This document shows positions 41,070 to 49,166 of a DNA stretch of 64,000 bases, piece after piece (positions within the stretch are counted from its first letter, which is position 1; the number at the start of each line of letters is the position of its first letter). The notes beneath the pieces are model-generated. The model was not told the origin of the DNA, did not search any database, and saw only the letters and a list, made by a program, of their open reading frames with translations. Made by a program: the position numbers and the translations under genes. The stretch comes from DTKD01 sp050948905 (lineage in GTDB: Bacteria; Armatimonadota; UBA5829), in contig JBMNES010000001.1 in NCBI GenBank assembly GCA_050948905.1, forward strand, positions 496,001 through 560,000, read 5' to 3'.

Positions 41070-41302
41070 GGGTGGCGATTCGGAGATCGCCACCCATCAT
41101 ATGGTTTACCGGGGTGGCGATTCGGAGATCGCCACCCATCAAATTGCGCGCGATTCGGAGGTCGCCGCCTTATATCCAGCCCTATGTCATTTCGAACGAA
41201 GTGAGAAATCTGCTTTTCCGATGTCCGATATCCGAACTTCGAAGTCCGATCAAGCTTTCTTAGGCTACCCTTTCCCCAATAATGTGAGAAATCTGCTTTT
41301 AC
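41070..41302. repeat. Cluster of dispersed repeats upstream of the kinase/rib series
   Basis: Two perfect GGTGGCGAT/ATCGCCACC palindromes stand at about 41071-41095 and 41114-41139, here with the loop in the opposite orientation (TCGGAG), followed by a decayed third at 41147-41168. A TTCGAAATGAC-family copy (41186-41217) and a truncated one (41284-41301) complete the gap. The last runs up to the aroB stop. Confidence 0.9.
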
Positions 41303-42393
41303 TACAGTTGCATAGCCTTATGAGCATCTATTGCACCAGCAAGTGAGTGCCGGCTGATTTCGACTATCGAACATTCACCAATTCTACTCGGCAGCGCCAG
41401 CCTGAACACCCCGCCCAGAGTCTTTTTGTCCAGCTCAATTGCCCGGACTATCTCGGCAGTAGGTTGCGATACGTCCAGATTGATCGGCAACCGCATCCTC
41501 TTCAGCGATTCCGCCACTTCTTTGGCCAGTCCAGGCTTTGCAACAGATTCGCGCTCCGCAAGCAACGCCTCAGTCACCATTCCTATAGAGACAGCTTCAC
41601 CATGCCGATATCTCCCATATCCGCCCAGCATCTCCACTGCGTGGCCGACGGTGTGGCCGTAGTTAAGAATGCCCCTCAAACCACTCTCCCTCTCATCAGC
41701 CACGACTATATCGCGCTTTATCTCCACCGATCTTTCGACCGCCAACACCATTTCGACTTCGCGCCTTTTGAGCAAATGTGCGGCGTTGTTGTTGAGAAAA
41801 GAGAGATATTCTTGATCGTAGATTATACCATGCTTGACCATCTCAGCCAAACCACAGCGCAGTTCGCGAGCAGGCAGCGTGTTGAGAGTATGGGTGTCTA
41901 TGACGACTGATCTGGGCTGATGAAACGCCCCCACCAGGTTCTTGCCCTGTGGCAAATCAACCGCCACCTTGCCGCCGACGCTGGCATCTACCTGGGCCAG
42001 AAGAGTGGTGGGGACCTGGTGGAAATCTATGCCTCTAAGGTAAGTCGCCGCCGCGAAGCCAGCCATATCGCCAATCACCCCGCCGCCTAAGGCGACAATA
42101 GCGCCTTTGCGGTCGATTCTAGCTTGTAGTAGCGAATCATAAATCTTTTTGACAGTCGTCAGAGTTTTGAATCGCTCCCCTGCCGACACGCAGAACAAGT
42201 GAGCCTGTATACCCGCCTCAGTCAGACTTTTGATCGTGGCCTCGCCGTAGTGTCTTGCGACAACCGGATTTGATACGACCAACACACCCGTGGGCCTGGT
42301 ACCGGCTACAATATCGCCAAGTCTGCCAAGCGCGCCTGGTTCGACGGTTATTGTGTAAGCTCGCTCACCTAATTCAACTCGAATATCAGCCAT
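41302..42393 (-). CDS. aroB: 3-dehydroquinate synthase
   Basis: A 363-residue NAD- and zinc-dependent enzyme of the shikimate pathway. Motifs: 'GVLVVSNPVVARHYG', 'KKIYDSLLQARIDRKGAIVALGGGVIGDMAGFAAATYLRGI', 'QVPTTLLAQVDASVGGKVAVDLPQGKNLVGAFHQPR' and 'LNYGHTVGHAVEM' with its zinc His. In proteobacteria pilQ is followed by aroK and aroB; here pilQ is followed directly by aroB and no aroK is seen. A strong hairpin lies between the two. Confidence 0.96.
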   Translation of the reverse strand: MADIRVELGERAYTITVEPGALGRLGDIVAGTRPTGVLVVSNPVVARHYGEATIKSLTEAGIQAHLFCVSAGERFKTLTTVKKIYDSLLQARIDRKGAIVALGGGVIGDMAGFAAATYLRGIDFHQVPTTLLAQVDASVGGKVAVDLPQGKNLVGAFHQPRSVVIDTHTLNTLPARELRCGLAEMVKHGIIYDQEYLSFLNNNAAHLLKRREVEMVLAVERSVEIKRDIVVADERESGLRGILNYGHTVGHAVEMLGGYGRYRHGEAVSIGMVTEALLAERESVAKPGLAKEVAESLKRMRLPINLDVSQPTAEIVRAIELDKKTLGGVFRLALPSRIGECSIVEISRHSLAGAIDAHKAMQL

Positions 42394-42452
42394 CTATGCC
42401 TCGCACATACCCTTTGGATACACTATTATACCTTTTCCTCGGTACAGGCGAA

Positions 42453-42478
42453 GGGGGATTGCTTGCCCGCAATCCCCC
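42453..42478. terminator. Strong hairpin between pilQ and aroB
   Basis: Ten perfect base pairs (GGGGGATTGC / GCAATCCCCC) around a 6-nt loop, 33 bp behind the pilQ stop. There is no long T run in either direction, so it may slow or partly stop transcription into aroB. A TATAAT on the minus strand at 42425-42430 could restart aroB transcription. Confidence 0.5.
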
Positions 42479-42510
42479 GCCGAGTATCTTCATCTCAATT
42501 TAAGGCCAGC

Positions 42511-44196
42511 CTAAGGAATCAGGCCGCCCCCAACCGCCACCGAACCAGTGGTAGAATCCGGAATAATCGTCGGCGTGACGAATATCAGTAGTTCTCGATC
42601 CGTAGTCGTTCGGGAAGTTCCCCTGAACAGGCTACCCACGATGGGCAGGTCCCCAAGGATCGGGATCTTCGTGACGCTGTTTGAATCGTTTTTGCGGATA
42701 AAGCCACCGATCACGATAGTCTCACCATTAGCCACCCGCCTCTGCGTAAAGAGTTCCTGGTTGCGCTGCTCAGGAATCTGAGTGCCGTCAGGCCCTGTTA
42801 CGATGTTACCGGTGTCGGCCACTCCGGGGCTAAGCGTCATCGTGATAGTCCCGTCGCCGTTTACTCTCGGCAGCACGTTGAGGTGAGTGTCGATAGTAAT
42901 AAAGTTGGGCTGGGACTGCTCAATAATATTACCCGTGCCGGTAATCGTGCTATAAGTTGTCCAATACGGAATATCGGAGTTGATCGATATATAGGCGTTC
43001 TGGTTGTTGATGGTGGAAATAATCGGCGAGTTGATAACACGACCGATATCCCTGGTCAACTGAGTGCGCAAGGTAGCAGTGAGGTTGCCTGTGGCAAAAC
43101 CCAGCACCACATTTCCAGTGCCACCGCTCAGAGGAGCTGAGAAACTCTCGTTTAGCTTGTCGATGCTCCAGTCGATACCGAAAGCCTTGACGTCGTTGGT
43201 CGAGACCTCCACAAACTCCGCCTTGATCGAGACCTGTTTCGGAGGCACATCCAGCATTCTAATTATGTTCTTAAACTCCTGTATGGCCTGCTCTTCGCCT
43301 TTGACTATAATCGCATTATCCAGGTCGAAAGGAACGGCGTTGTCGATGCCGTCCGGCCACAGGAAGTTCTGGTTGTTGGACGATGTAGTGCTCTGTCTGG
43401 TCGCGGCTGTGGCCGGCTGGGCTGCGTCCGCCCTTGTTGGGCGAGTATAGCCGGGAGGGCTGGGAACCTGTCCCGCCTCCAGACCGCGGTCCGCAACTCT
43501 ACCAGCGTCTGACGAGGTAGCTCTATAGTCGATAGTCGGAGCCACGGGCTGGTTGTTCGGAGAGGCAGTAGCGCCTCCCACCGGCATCGTATCCCCGAAC
43601 GGCGTCGTCATTACTGTTGTTCCACCAGGTGTAGTCTTGATGTTGGCTCCACGAGGCTTGGTCATATCCGGATAATAAGTCTCGCAGTTCGGCATCGGGT
43701 TCGTGCCCTGCCAACCCATCAATCGCAGCAGTTCGCTCGGCCTTGAGTGAACCAGTTTGATTGATGTCCAGGTTTTGGCACTCGGCGCAGGCGCGTCGTA
43801 AGACTCCACCGGAGGCAGCTCGACAGGGATCGGCACCGACGTGATTTCGTCCTCAATGGCGCCACCGATAATATAAGTCCCATCGTCCATCTTTTTATAT
43901 GAGACTCCGGCGCCCTTGACTATATAATCGAGAGCCTTGGGAAGTGACACGTTATTCAATGTCGCAGTCACTTTCTTTTCCAGCTTCGATTCATCGGCAA
44001 TGACGAAATTTGTGCCGCTCTGCTGAGTAAGAAGCATCACGACATCCTTCAGCGGCAGATCTTTGATCTGCAGCGTAATCCCGTTCGACGCAAATGCACA
44101 ACACGACACCAGCGCAACGAACGCGACTAGGAGCGCGATTTTCCCAACGTAGAGCGCCGCGTTTTGTTTGACCCACGGCCTCAGCGTGTGTAACAT
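42511..44196 (-). CDS. pilQ: Type IV pilus secretin PilQ
   Basis: The 561-residue product has a signal peptide (about 15-37). An N0/STN domain follows (about 39-115, 'ITLQIKDLPLKDVVMLLTQQSGTNFV'), then the start of an N1 domain ('TSIKLVHSRPSELLRLM'), a low-complexity stretch (about 180-275) and the secretin pore ('KQVSIKAEFVEVSTNDVKAFGIDW', 'NQNAYISINSDIPYW', 'RRVANGETIVIGGFIRKND', 'VTKIPILGDLPIVGSLFRG'). It is shorter than proteobacterial PilQ and lacks AMIN domains. ATG 44196 follows GGAGGAGGAAG; longer in-frame starts are not supported. It forms the outer-membrane gate of the pilus. Confidence 0.93.
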   Translation of the reverse strand: MLHTLRPWVKQNAALYVGKIALLVAFVALVSCCAFASNGITLQIKDLPLKDVVMLLTQQSGTNFVIADESKLEKKVTATLNNVSLPKALDYIVKGAGVSYKKMDDGTYIIGGAIEDEITSVPIPVELPPVESYDAPAPSAKTWTSIKLVHSRPSELLRLMGWQGTNPMPNCETYYPDMTKPRGANIKTTPGGTTVMTTPFGDTMPVGGATASPNNQPVAPTIDYRATSSDAGRVADRGLEAGQVPSPPGYTRPTRADAAQPATAATRQSTTSSNNQNFLWPDGIDNAVPFDLDNAIIVKGEEQAIQEFKNIIRMLDVPPKQVSIKAEFVEVSTNDVKAFGIDWSIDKLNESFSAPLSGGTGNVVLGFATGNLTATLRTQLTRDIGRVINSPIISTINNQNAYISINSDIPYWTTYSTITGTGNIIEQSQPNFITIDTHLNVLPRVNGDGTITMTLSPGVADTGNIVTGPDGTQIPEQRNQELFTQRRVANGETIVIGGFIRKNDSNSVTKIPILGDLPIVGSLFRGTSRTTTDRELLIFVTPTIIPDSTTGSVAVGGGLIP

Positions 44197-44234
44197 AGAC
44201 TTCCTCCTCCGGTCACACATCCTCTCAAACACCA

Positions 44235-44984
44235 CTACCAACCTCTATATCCGCCGCCGCTATAGCCACCATAGCTGCTACCGCCGTAACGACTGCTGCC
44301 GCCATAACCACCATAGCTGCCACCATAACCGCCATAGCTACCGCCGTAGCCGCCGCCAAGACGACTGCTGCCGCCATATCCGCCATAGCTGCTGCCACCA
44401 TAACCACCATAGCCGCCGCCGTAGCCGCCGTAGCTGCCCATACCGCCCATCATCATACCACCCATCATGCCGCCCATTCCATAGCCGCCATAATTGCTAT
44501 TGGAATTGCTGCCGCTTCCCTGCATTATAGCAAGAATCTGGCTGGCGCCCGTATTATTGAGCGGGATCTTGTCGATGATGCTTTCCTCGACAGTGGTGGT
44601 CTCATCCAACGCCGTCGTATCAGCAGCGGTCGCAGCCGCAGCATCGAGCATTGAAGTCGCAGAAGTGTCCGGTTTCTTATTGATCATATAAACACTGTTT
44701 TCCACCCTGTAGACCAACCCGGCGGATTTCAGCAAGCTCTTGAGCGCATTGTCGAAAGAAACCCCCGATATCGACAGGCTGGGGATAATCCCCGACACGT
44801 CCTGCGAGATGGAATAGTTCCGGCTTCTTCCCCTGAACAACGACTCAATGGCTGATCGCACATCTGCGTCTTTCAGCTCAAGTGTAACAGGAGTGTCGTC
44901 ATCGGCAGCCATAACAGCCACCGAACATCCGAACCCCGCCACAAGCGTCATTGCGATCAATATGGCTATATATCTAACGGACAT
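44235..44984 (-). CDS. Stand-alone STN (secretin N0-like) protein with Gly/Tyr-rich tail
   Basis: The 249-residue product has a signal peptide (about 1-27). Residues 33-103 form an STN/N0 domain ('VTLELKDADVRSAIESLF', 'GVSFDNALKSLLKSAGLVYRVENSVYMI') that lines up with the N0 domain of the PilQ next door. Residues about 138-155 resemble the beginning of a secretin N1 domain. In place of the pore there is a tail of about 85 residues made of Gly, Tyr, Ser and Met (GGYGG and YGGS units). ATG 44984 follows GGAGG. It lies 38 bp before pilQ. It may add a second N0 ring or a flexible filter to the secretin. It is not a known pilus part. Confidence 0.75.
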   Translation of the reverse strand: MSVRYIAILIAMTLVAGFGCSVAVMAADDDTPVTLELKDADVRSAIESLFRGRSRNYSISQDVSGIIPSLSISGVSFDNALKSLLKSAGLVYRVENSVYMINKKPDTSATSMLDAAAATAADTTALDETTTVEESIIDKIPLNNTGASQILAIMQGSGSNSNSNYGGYGMGGMMGGMMMGGMGSYGGYGGGYGGYGGSSYGGYGGSSRLGGGYGGSYGGYGGSYGGYGGSSRYGGSSYGGYSGGGYRGW

Positions 44985-45134
44985 TTTATTAGCCTCCTGC
45001 GTTAACTGCAGCAATTTCTAGTATTTCTTTAAAACGCAAGCTGAGCCATTATAGCTCAATTCACTCTGCGAAAACACATCTATCTGACTTTGCCTGATAC
45101 AGCAATGTTCCAGCCAAGGCCCGACCCCAACCAA

Positions 45135-45920
45135 CTACAAGGAATAAGGCTGCCCCGTGCCTCGTCTTGCAGGCGATGGCAACGGTGCCGGCGGAGCGCC
45201 AGGCGATGCGCCGGTGTCCAGCTGTTGGGTCACTGGCGATGACGCCATCTTCACAGTAATATATCTCGGTTTGTCGTCAACCGTCTTAAGCACAACCTTA
45301 TCCGGTTCAATCCGCTCGACCAACGCCAGCCGATCCGTCGTATAATCACCAGGCTGCACAACCTGTGAGACGCCATTGGTTTCAATTATGGCATAGATTC
45401 TGTCATCGAGCAAAATACCAGCCATTCTCCTCGAAGGCTGCGGAATCTCCGGTTTATCCACTTTTTTGCCGACCCCGGCCGTAGTTATTTTCACCGGTAT
45501 TTTCATAAACGGAAAGTCAGCGATTCGCGGCTTGGGCTGCACCTTCGCCTTTGGAGGCGGCTTATATCCTATCGGCAAAAACGGATCCGCTCTCCACGTC
45601 TCCATCGGCTGTGCGGAAGCGACCTGCTCCCCGGCCGGCGGCGCGGCAGGCTCAGGCGCCGCCATCGGTTCCGCAGGCATCGCCCCATCCGGTGCTGCAC
45701 CAGCAGGCGGAGCAGCAGCCGGATCCACCGGAACCGCATCCGGCGCAGCGTTAGGATCGACAGCACCATCTGTAGCCATCGCTGCCTGATCCTGCGGCAC
45801 CGCAGGAGCGCTCGGAGTGCGCAACATAAACCACCACAGGCTAAATAACGCCCCCAGAATAATAACGCCCGCAATTGCCCCAACAATCGGCGTGTTTTTC
45901 GGATCTTTGAGCCATTCCAT
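45135..45920 (-). CDS. PilP-like protein of the pilus alignment complex
   Basis: The 261-residue protein has one N-terminal span (about 12-33), a long Ala/Pro linker (about 36-105) and a small beta domain ('RRMAGILLDDRIYAIIETNGVSQVVQPGD', 'LVERIEPDKVVLKT') like the HR domain of PilP/GspC, which joins PilNO to the secretin. Position in the operon and layout support PilP; sequence similarity alone would be weak. A GC-rich tail of about 30 residues follows. AGGAGT precedes the ATG. Confidence 0.7.
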   Translation of the reverse strand: MEWLKDPKNTPIVGAIAGVIILGALFSLWWFMLRTPSAPAVPQDQAAMATDGAVDPNAAPDAVPVDPAAAPPAGAAPDGAMPAEPMAAPEPAAPPAGEQVASAQPMETWRADPFLPIGYKPPPKAKVQPKPRIADFPFMKIPVKITTAGVGKKVDKPEIPQPSRRMAGILLDDRIYAIIETNGVSQVVQPGDYTTDRLALVERIEPDKVVLKTVDDKPRYITVKMASSPVTQQLDTGASPGAPPAPLPSPARRGTGQPYSL

Positions 45921-45939
45921 CAGATTAAAACTCCTGGCC

Positions 45940-46617
45940 CTAAGGGTTCATACCGGATGCGTCAGGCTCGCCCGCCATCACGATCTTACTGCCACCTTTA
46001 GCCCTCGGGAATACATAACAAGTCAACGGATACACTGCCTTCAGTTGCGGGCTGACTCCAGCCAGCGTCGGAGCGCCGACCATTACCAACCGACTGCAGT
46101 TGTTCCACCTTCGAATATTATCCATCAGCTCCTTGAAGCCGCCCTCAACCGATATCGACCCCAGCGGGAACACCAACACGTCCTGATCGAAGACAGCATC
46201 ATTGGGGTTGGCCGGGGGTGGCTGGATCTGGAAAGTAGCCTGAGACACTCTGACATTCTTATCTTTTGCGAAGTTTTCCAGCAACGGCCCAAGGGTCTTG
46301 ATCTGCTCGTTCCACAGCGCAAGCATACCAATATCACGCCGCGAGAAGTCCAAATCCGGCATTCGCTTTCTCATCTGCACGTCCAACTGTGCCTGCGCGA
46401 TGCTGAAATCCATCATCGCCTTAGCCAGGTCACGCTTAGCCTGCTGCTTTGATTGCTCATTGCCTTTGACCACGGCCTTATCGTAGCGCGCCTTCGCAGC
46501 CTTGAGAGCCTCCATCTGGGGCTTAATCTGCAGGAAGAACACCGCCACGCCGACCAGCACGCATAGCACGCTGCCTATTATGATTATATGAATCTTTTTG
46601 AGCTTAGAAAAACTCAT
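45940..46617 (-). CDS. pilO: PilO-like pilus assembly protein
   Basis: The 225-residue protein has a short cytoplasmic part, one span (about 12-31), a coiled coil (about 34-90) and a ferredoxin-like C-terminal domain ('GSISVEGGFKELMDNIRRWNNCSRLVMV'), which is the standard PilO layout. It pairs with PilN in the inner membrane. It lies 51 bp after pilN and 19 bp before the pilP-like gene. Confidence 0.88.
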   Translation of the reverse strand: MSFSKLKKIHIIIIGSVLCVLVGVAVFFLQIKPQMEALKAAKARYDKAVVKGNEQSKQQAKRDLAKAMMDFSIAQAQLDVQMRKRMPDLDFSRRDIGMLALWNEQIKTLGPLLENFAKDKNVRVSQATFQIQPPPANPNDAVFDQDVLVFPLGSISVEGGFKELMDNIRRWNNCSRLVMVGAPTLAGVSPQLKAVYPLTCYVFPRAKGGSKIVMAGEPDASGMNP

Positions 46618-46668
46618 CCCTACATCCTGTATCAGTGATAAGAAACAGCAATATTACACATCACCGGT

Positions 46669-47445
46669 TTACGGTGGGTTCGGCACAGACATCCCCGGAT
46701 CAGGATTTGGAGGCGGCGCCCCCGGCATACCCTGATCGCCCTGACCATCACCAGGCTGCCCGGCAAACGTAGGCGCAACAATCGGCGTCTTCAATTTACA
46801 TTTCACAGTAAATCCGATATAACCCGTCGCAGGCGCAGCTTGCACGCCCGCAGTAATGGCTCCGATACCGGCCAGATTTGCCTCCGGACCACCACCGCCA
46901 CTGGTCGGCTCCGACTGTTGGACGAAACCACCACCGCCATCTGCACTGCCCATCGGATAGCCCGGCACGCCTGAAATGGCGACCTCGGTAAATAAATCCT
47001 GAGCCCTATACATATTCAAAAGAAATCTTCCAAGGTCCTCGAGATTTTTAGCTCGTGCGACCATATTGACTTCGGTTCCGTTGCTCGCTAAAGCTACATA
47101 GGATATTTTCTCATAAGTCCACTTTGCGATCTCTTCGTAAAGTTGAGGATACTTCTGATTGTAAGCGATCACGTCGTTGATAAAGGTCAGCTTTTTCTGC
47201 ACCGGCGGGATTTTGTTGGTCCTCCACTCGGCGACTTCTTTTTCGATGCCCAAAACTTCCTGCTCGAGCGCCTCGGTCTGAGTCGCGAGGTCCTCTTCTG
47301 CTCGCACCTGCGGGATCAAAAACAACTGGGTATACAACACCCCGACCAGAGCAACCAATACAATCAGCCCACCGAACATAATCGCGGTGTTTCTGACAAC
47401 AGCCTTTTCGTTTATTGTGCGCGGCAGCAGGTTGATTTTGATCAT
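46669..47445 (-). CDS. pilN: PilN-like pilus assembly protein
   Basis: The 258-residue protein begins with 'MIKINLLPRTINE', the conserved INLLP tag that docks into PilM. One span (about 23-45), a coiled coil (about 50-95), a ferredoxin-like domain (about 110-165) and a Gly/Pro-rich end follow. It starts 6 bp after pilM. Confidence 0.9.
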   Translation of the reverse strand: MIKINLLPRTINEKAVVRNTAIMFGGLIVLVALVGVLYTQLFLIPQVRAEEDLATQTEALEQEVLGIEKEVAEWRTNKIPPVQKKLTFINDVIAYNQKYPQLYEEIAKWTYEKISYVALASNGTEVNMVARAKNLEDLGRFLLNMYRAQDLFTEVAISGVPGYPMGSADGGGGFVQQSEPTSGGGGPEANLAGIGAITAGVQAAPATGYIGFTVKCKLKTPIVAPTFAGQPGDGQGDQGMPGAPPPNPDPGMSVPNPP

Positions 47446-47451
47446 AGTCGT

Positions 47452-48966
47452 CTAGCCAATCATATCCCTAATCGCCAGCCCTATCGAGACCGAAAGCATC
47501 GGCGATATCTCTTCTAAATACTGCGGAGAAGCCCCCGGCACCTGCACAGGCAGGTTCTTGACAGGATCAGCAACCTCTACGGGCACTCCAAGCTCCTGGC
47601 TCAGGAAAATATCAAGGTTAGGCATTCTCGCCGTTCCGCCGCACAAATAGACTCTGTCTGGCGTCTTCCCGTAGCGGTTAATATAGTAGTCCAGCGACAT
47701 TCGTAGCTCGTTAGCCAAATCCACAAGCACGCCCGATATCGCTCTGAACACTTCAGCCTCGGTAGATCCGTCCTCAAAACCGCTCACAATCGGGACGACT
47801 GGCGTCGCCTTCGGCACGACAGGGTCCACCTCTCGTCCGTGGTCGGTCTCAGAGCCTGCGTCGCTAAGGTCAAAGTTCGGTTCTGAAGAATCTTCAGGCT
47901 CCGGCTCCGGTTCGTCATCGTCCAGGTCGAACATCGCGGCGGGCGGCGCGGTTTCTTCTATCGGCCCGCCCAGGTCGAAGCTCGGCCCACTTTCATCAGC
48001 GAGGTCGAACGTCGGCGCACCGAAGTCCTCGGCAGATGCAGGCTCAGCGGCAAGTTCGTCGCTTTGCGCCGGTATTGCCTCACCCAGATCAAAAGCGGTG
48101 GCAGGCTCCGGCTCGGCAGAAAATGCCGTATCAAAAATTGTAGACTCAATCGCCGGCGCCACAGGCTCTGGTTCCGGCTCAGGCTCAGGCTCAAAGCCAC
48201 CCAGATTAACCGCCGCAAACTCTCTTTTTGTGATCTCGGCCTGCTCCAGGGTCTGGCCCATAGCCTCAGATATTTCTCTTGTAAAGTTAATTCCAGCGAC
48301 ACCAATAGGGGGACTGGGGAAAGTCAAAATACCGCTCTCGAAGACGCCCATATCCGTGCGAGCTGCACCGATATTCACCACAGCCACCGTTTCGTCTCGT
48401 GCTGCGTTAGACGAGAGCTCAATCAACGCCCTGCTGGCCGCAAGCGGCTCAATATCGATGGCGGTGGGCTTCAGGCCGGCGCTGCGAAGCGCCTCAACGT
48501 GGTTTTCTATCAACTGCTGTTGTGCCACCGCAAGCAAGACATCCATCTCCGACGCCGCCGGGTCAGCGCTGGGCAGATTAAGCGCCTGAAAGTCCATAAC
48601 GACTTCGCTGGGTGAGAACGGCACCTGCCGTTCCACTTCCCATTTCATCGTCTCCGCCAATTCGGCATCGTTCATCTTGGGCACGCTGATGACGCGCACC
48701 ACCACCTGCGACGCTCCAGATACTGAGCTTACGCATTGTTTGGTTTTGATGCCGCTTTCGTTAAGAAGCGCTTTTATCGCGGCTCCCAGAGCCTTCGGGT
48801 CAGTGATAACCTCGTTATCAAAGATGCCCTCCGGCGTCCGCGCGATGCCTAATCCTGTTATGGTAATGCCGTCCTTGGCGAACTTGGCCTCAGCAACTTT
48901 TATGGAATCAGTGCCGATGTCCAAGCCCACTATAGCGGAAGGCGCGGATTTGCGTGACGGACTCAA
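47452..48966 (-). CDS. pilM: PilM, actin-like pilus protein with an inserted acidic FDL-repeat segment
   Basis: The 504-residue cytoplasmic ATPase-like protein keeps the actin-fold landmarks: 'AIVGLDIGTDSIKVAE' (phosphate 1), 'VAVVNIGAARTDMGVFE' (phosphate 2) and 'VYLCGGTARMPNLDIFLS' (adenosine). PilM is normally about 350 residues. The excess is one low-complexity block (about 258-398) rich in Glu, Pro and Ala, which carries five FDL motifs (292-294, 320-322, 330-332, 346-348, 365-367), most followed by acidic residues. The block is inserted where a subdomain loop is expected. The start is TTG after GGAGAAA. It recruits PilN and couples to the PilB motor, which is not in this window. Confidence 0.92.
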   Translation of the reverse strand: MSPSRKSAPSAIVGLDIGTDSIKVAEAKFAKDGITITGLGIARTPEGIFDNEVITDPKALGAAIKALLNESGIKTKQCVSSVSGASQVVVRVISVPKMNDAELAETMKWEVERQVPFSPSEVVMDFQALNLPSADPAASEMDVLLAVAQQQLIENHVEALRSAGLKPTAIDIEPLAASRALIELSSNAARDETVAVVNIGAARTDMGVFESGILTFPSPPIGVAGINFTREISEAMGQTLEQAEITKREFAAVNLGGFEPEPEPEPEPVAPAIESTIFDTAFSAEPEPATAFDLGEAIPAQSDELAAEPASAEDFGAPTFDLADESGPSFDLGGPIEETAPPAAMFDLDDDEPEPEPEDSSEPNFDLSDAGSETDHGREVDPVVPKATPVVPIVSGFEDGSTEAEVFRAISGVLVDLANELRMSLDYYINRYGKTPDRVYLCGGTARMPNLDIFLSQELGVPVEVADPVKNLPVQVPGASPQYLEEISPMLSVSIGLAIRDMIG

Positions 48967-49096
48967 TTTGCGATTTCTCCATTTAGCAGAGCTTGGGATT
49001 GGTCTATCGTACCATCAAACTCAGCCGGTGTCAATAAAAGTTCTTATCAGTTAAGAAATGACAGCCACTAAACCGATTCGTCAATTCTAACGCAGG

Positions 49097-49136
49097 GAGA
49101 AATCTGCTCATCGTAAGACTTCAAAGCAGATTTCTC
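49097..49136. repeat. Inverted pair of truncated dispersed repeats
   Basis: GAGAAATCTGCT (49097-49108) and AGCAGATTTCTC (49125-49136) face each other and can form a 12-bp hairpin. They are the ends of two opposed TTCGAAATGAC-family repeats. They lie in the 200-bp gap between the giant gene and pilM, where the rest shows nothing notable. Confidence 0.75.
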
Positions 49137-49166
49137 GCCATTTATCTTGAAACTCTACCTGTTTTT

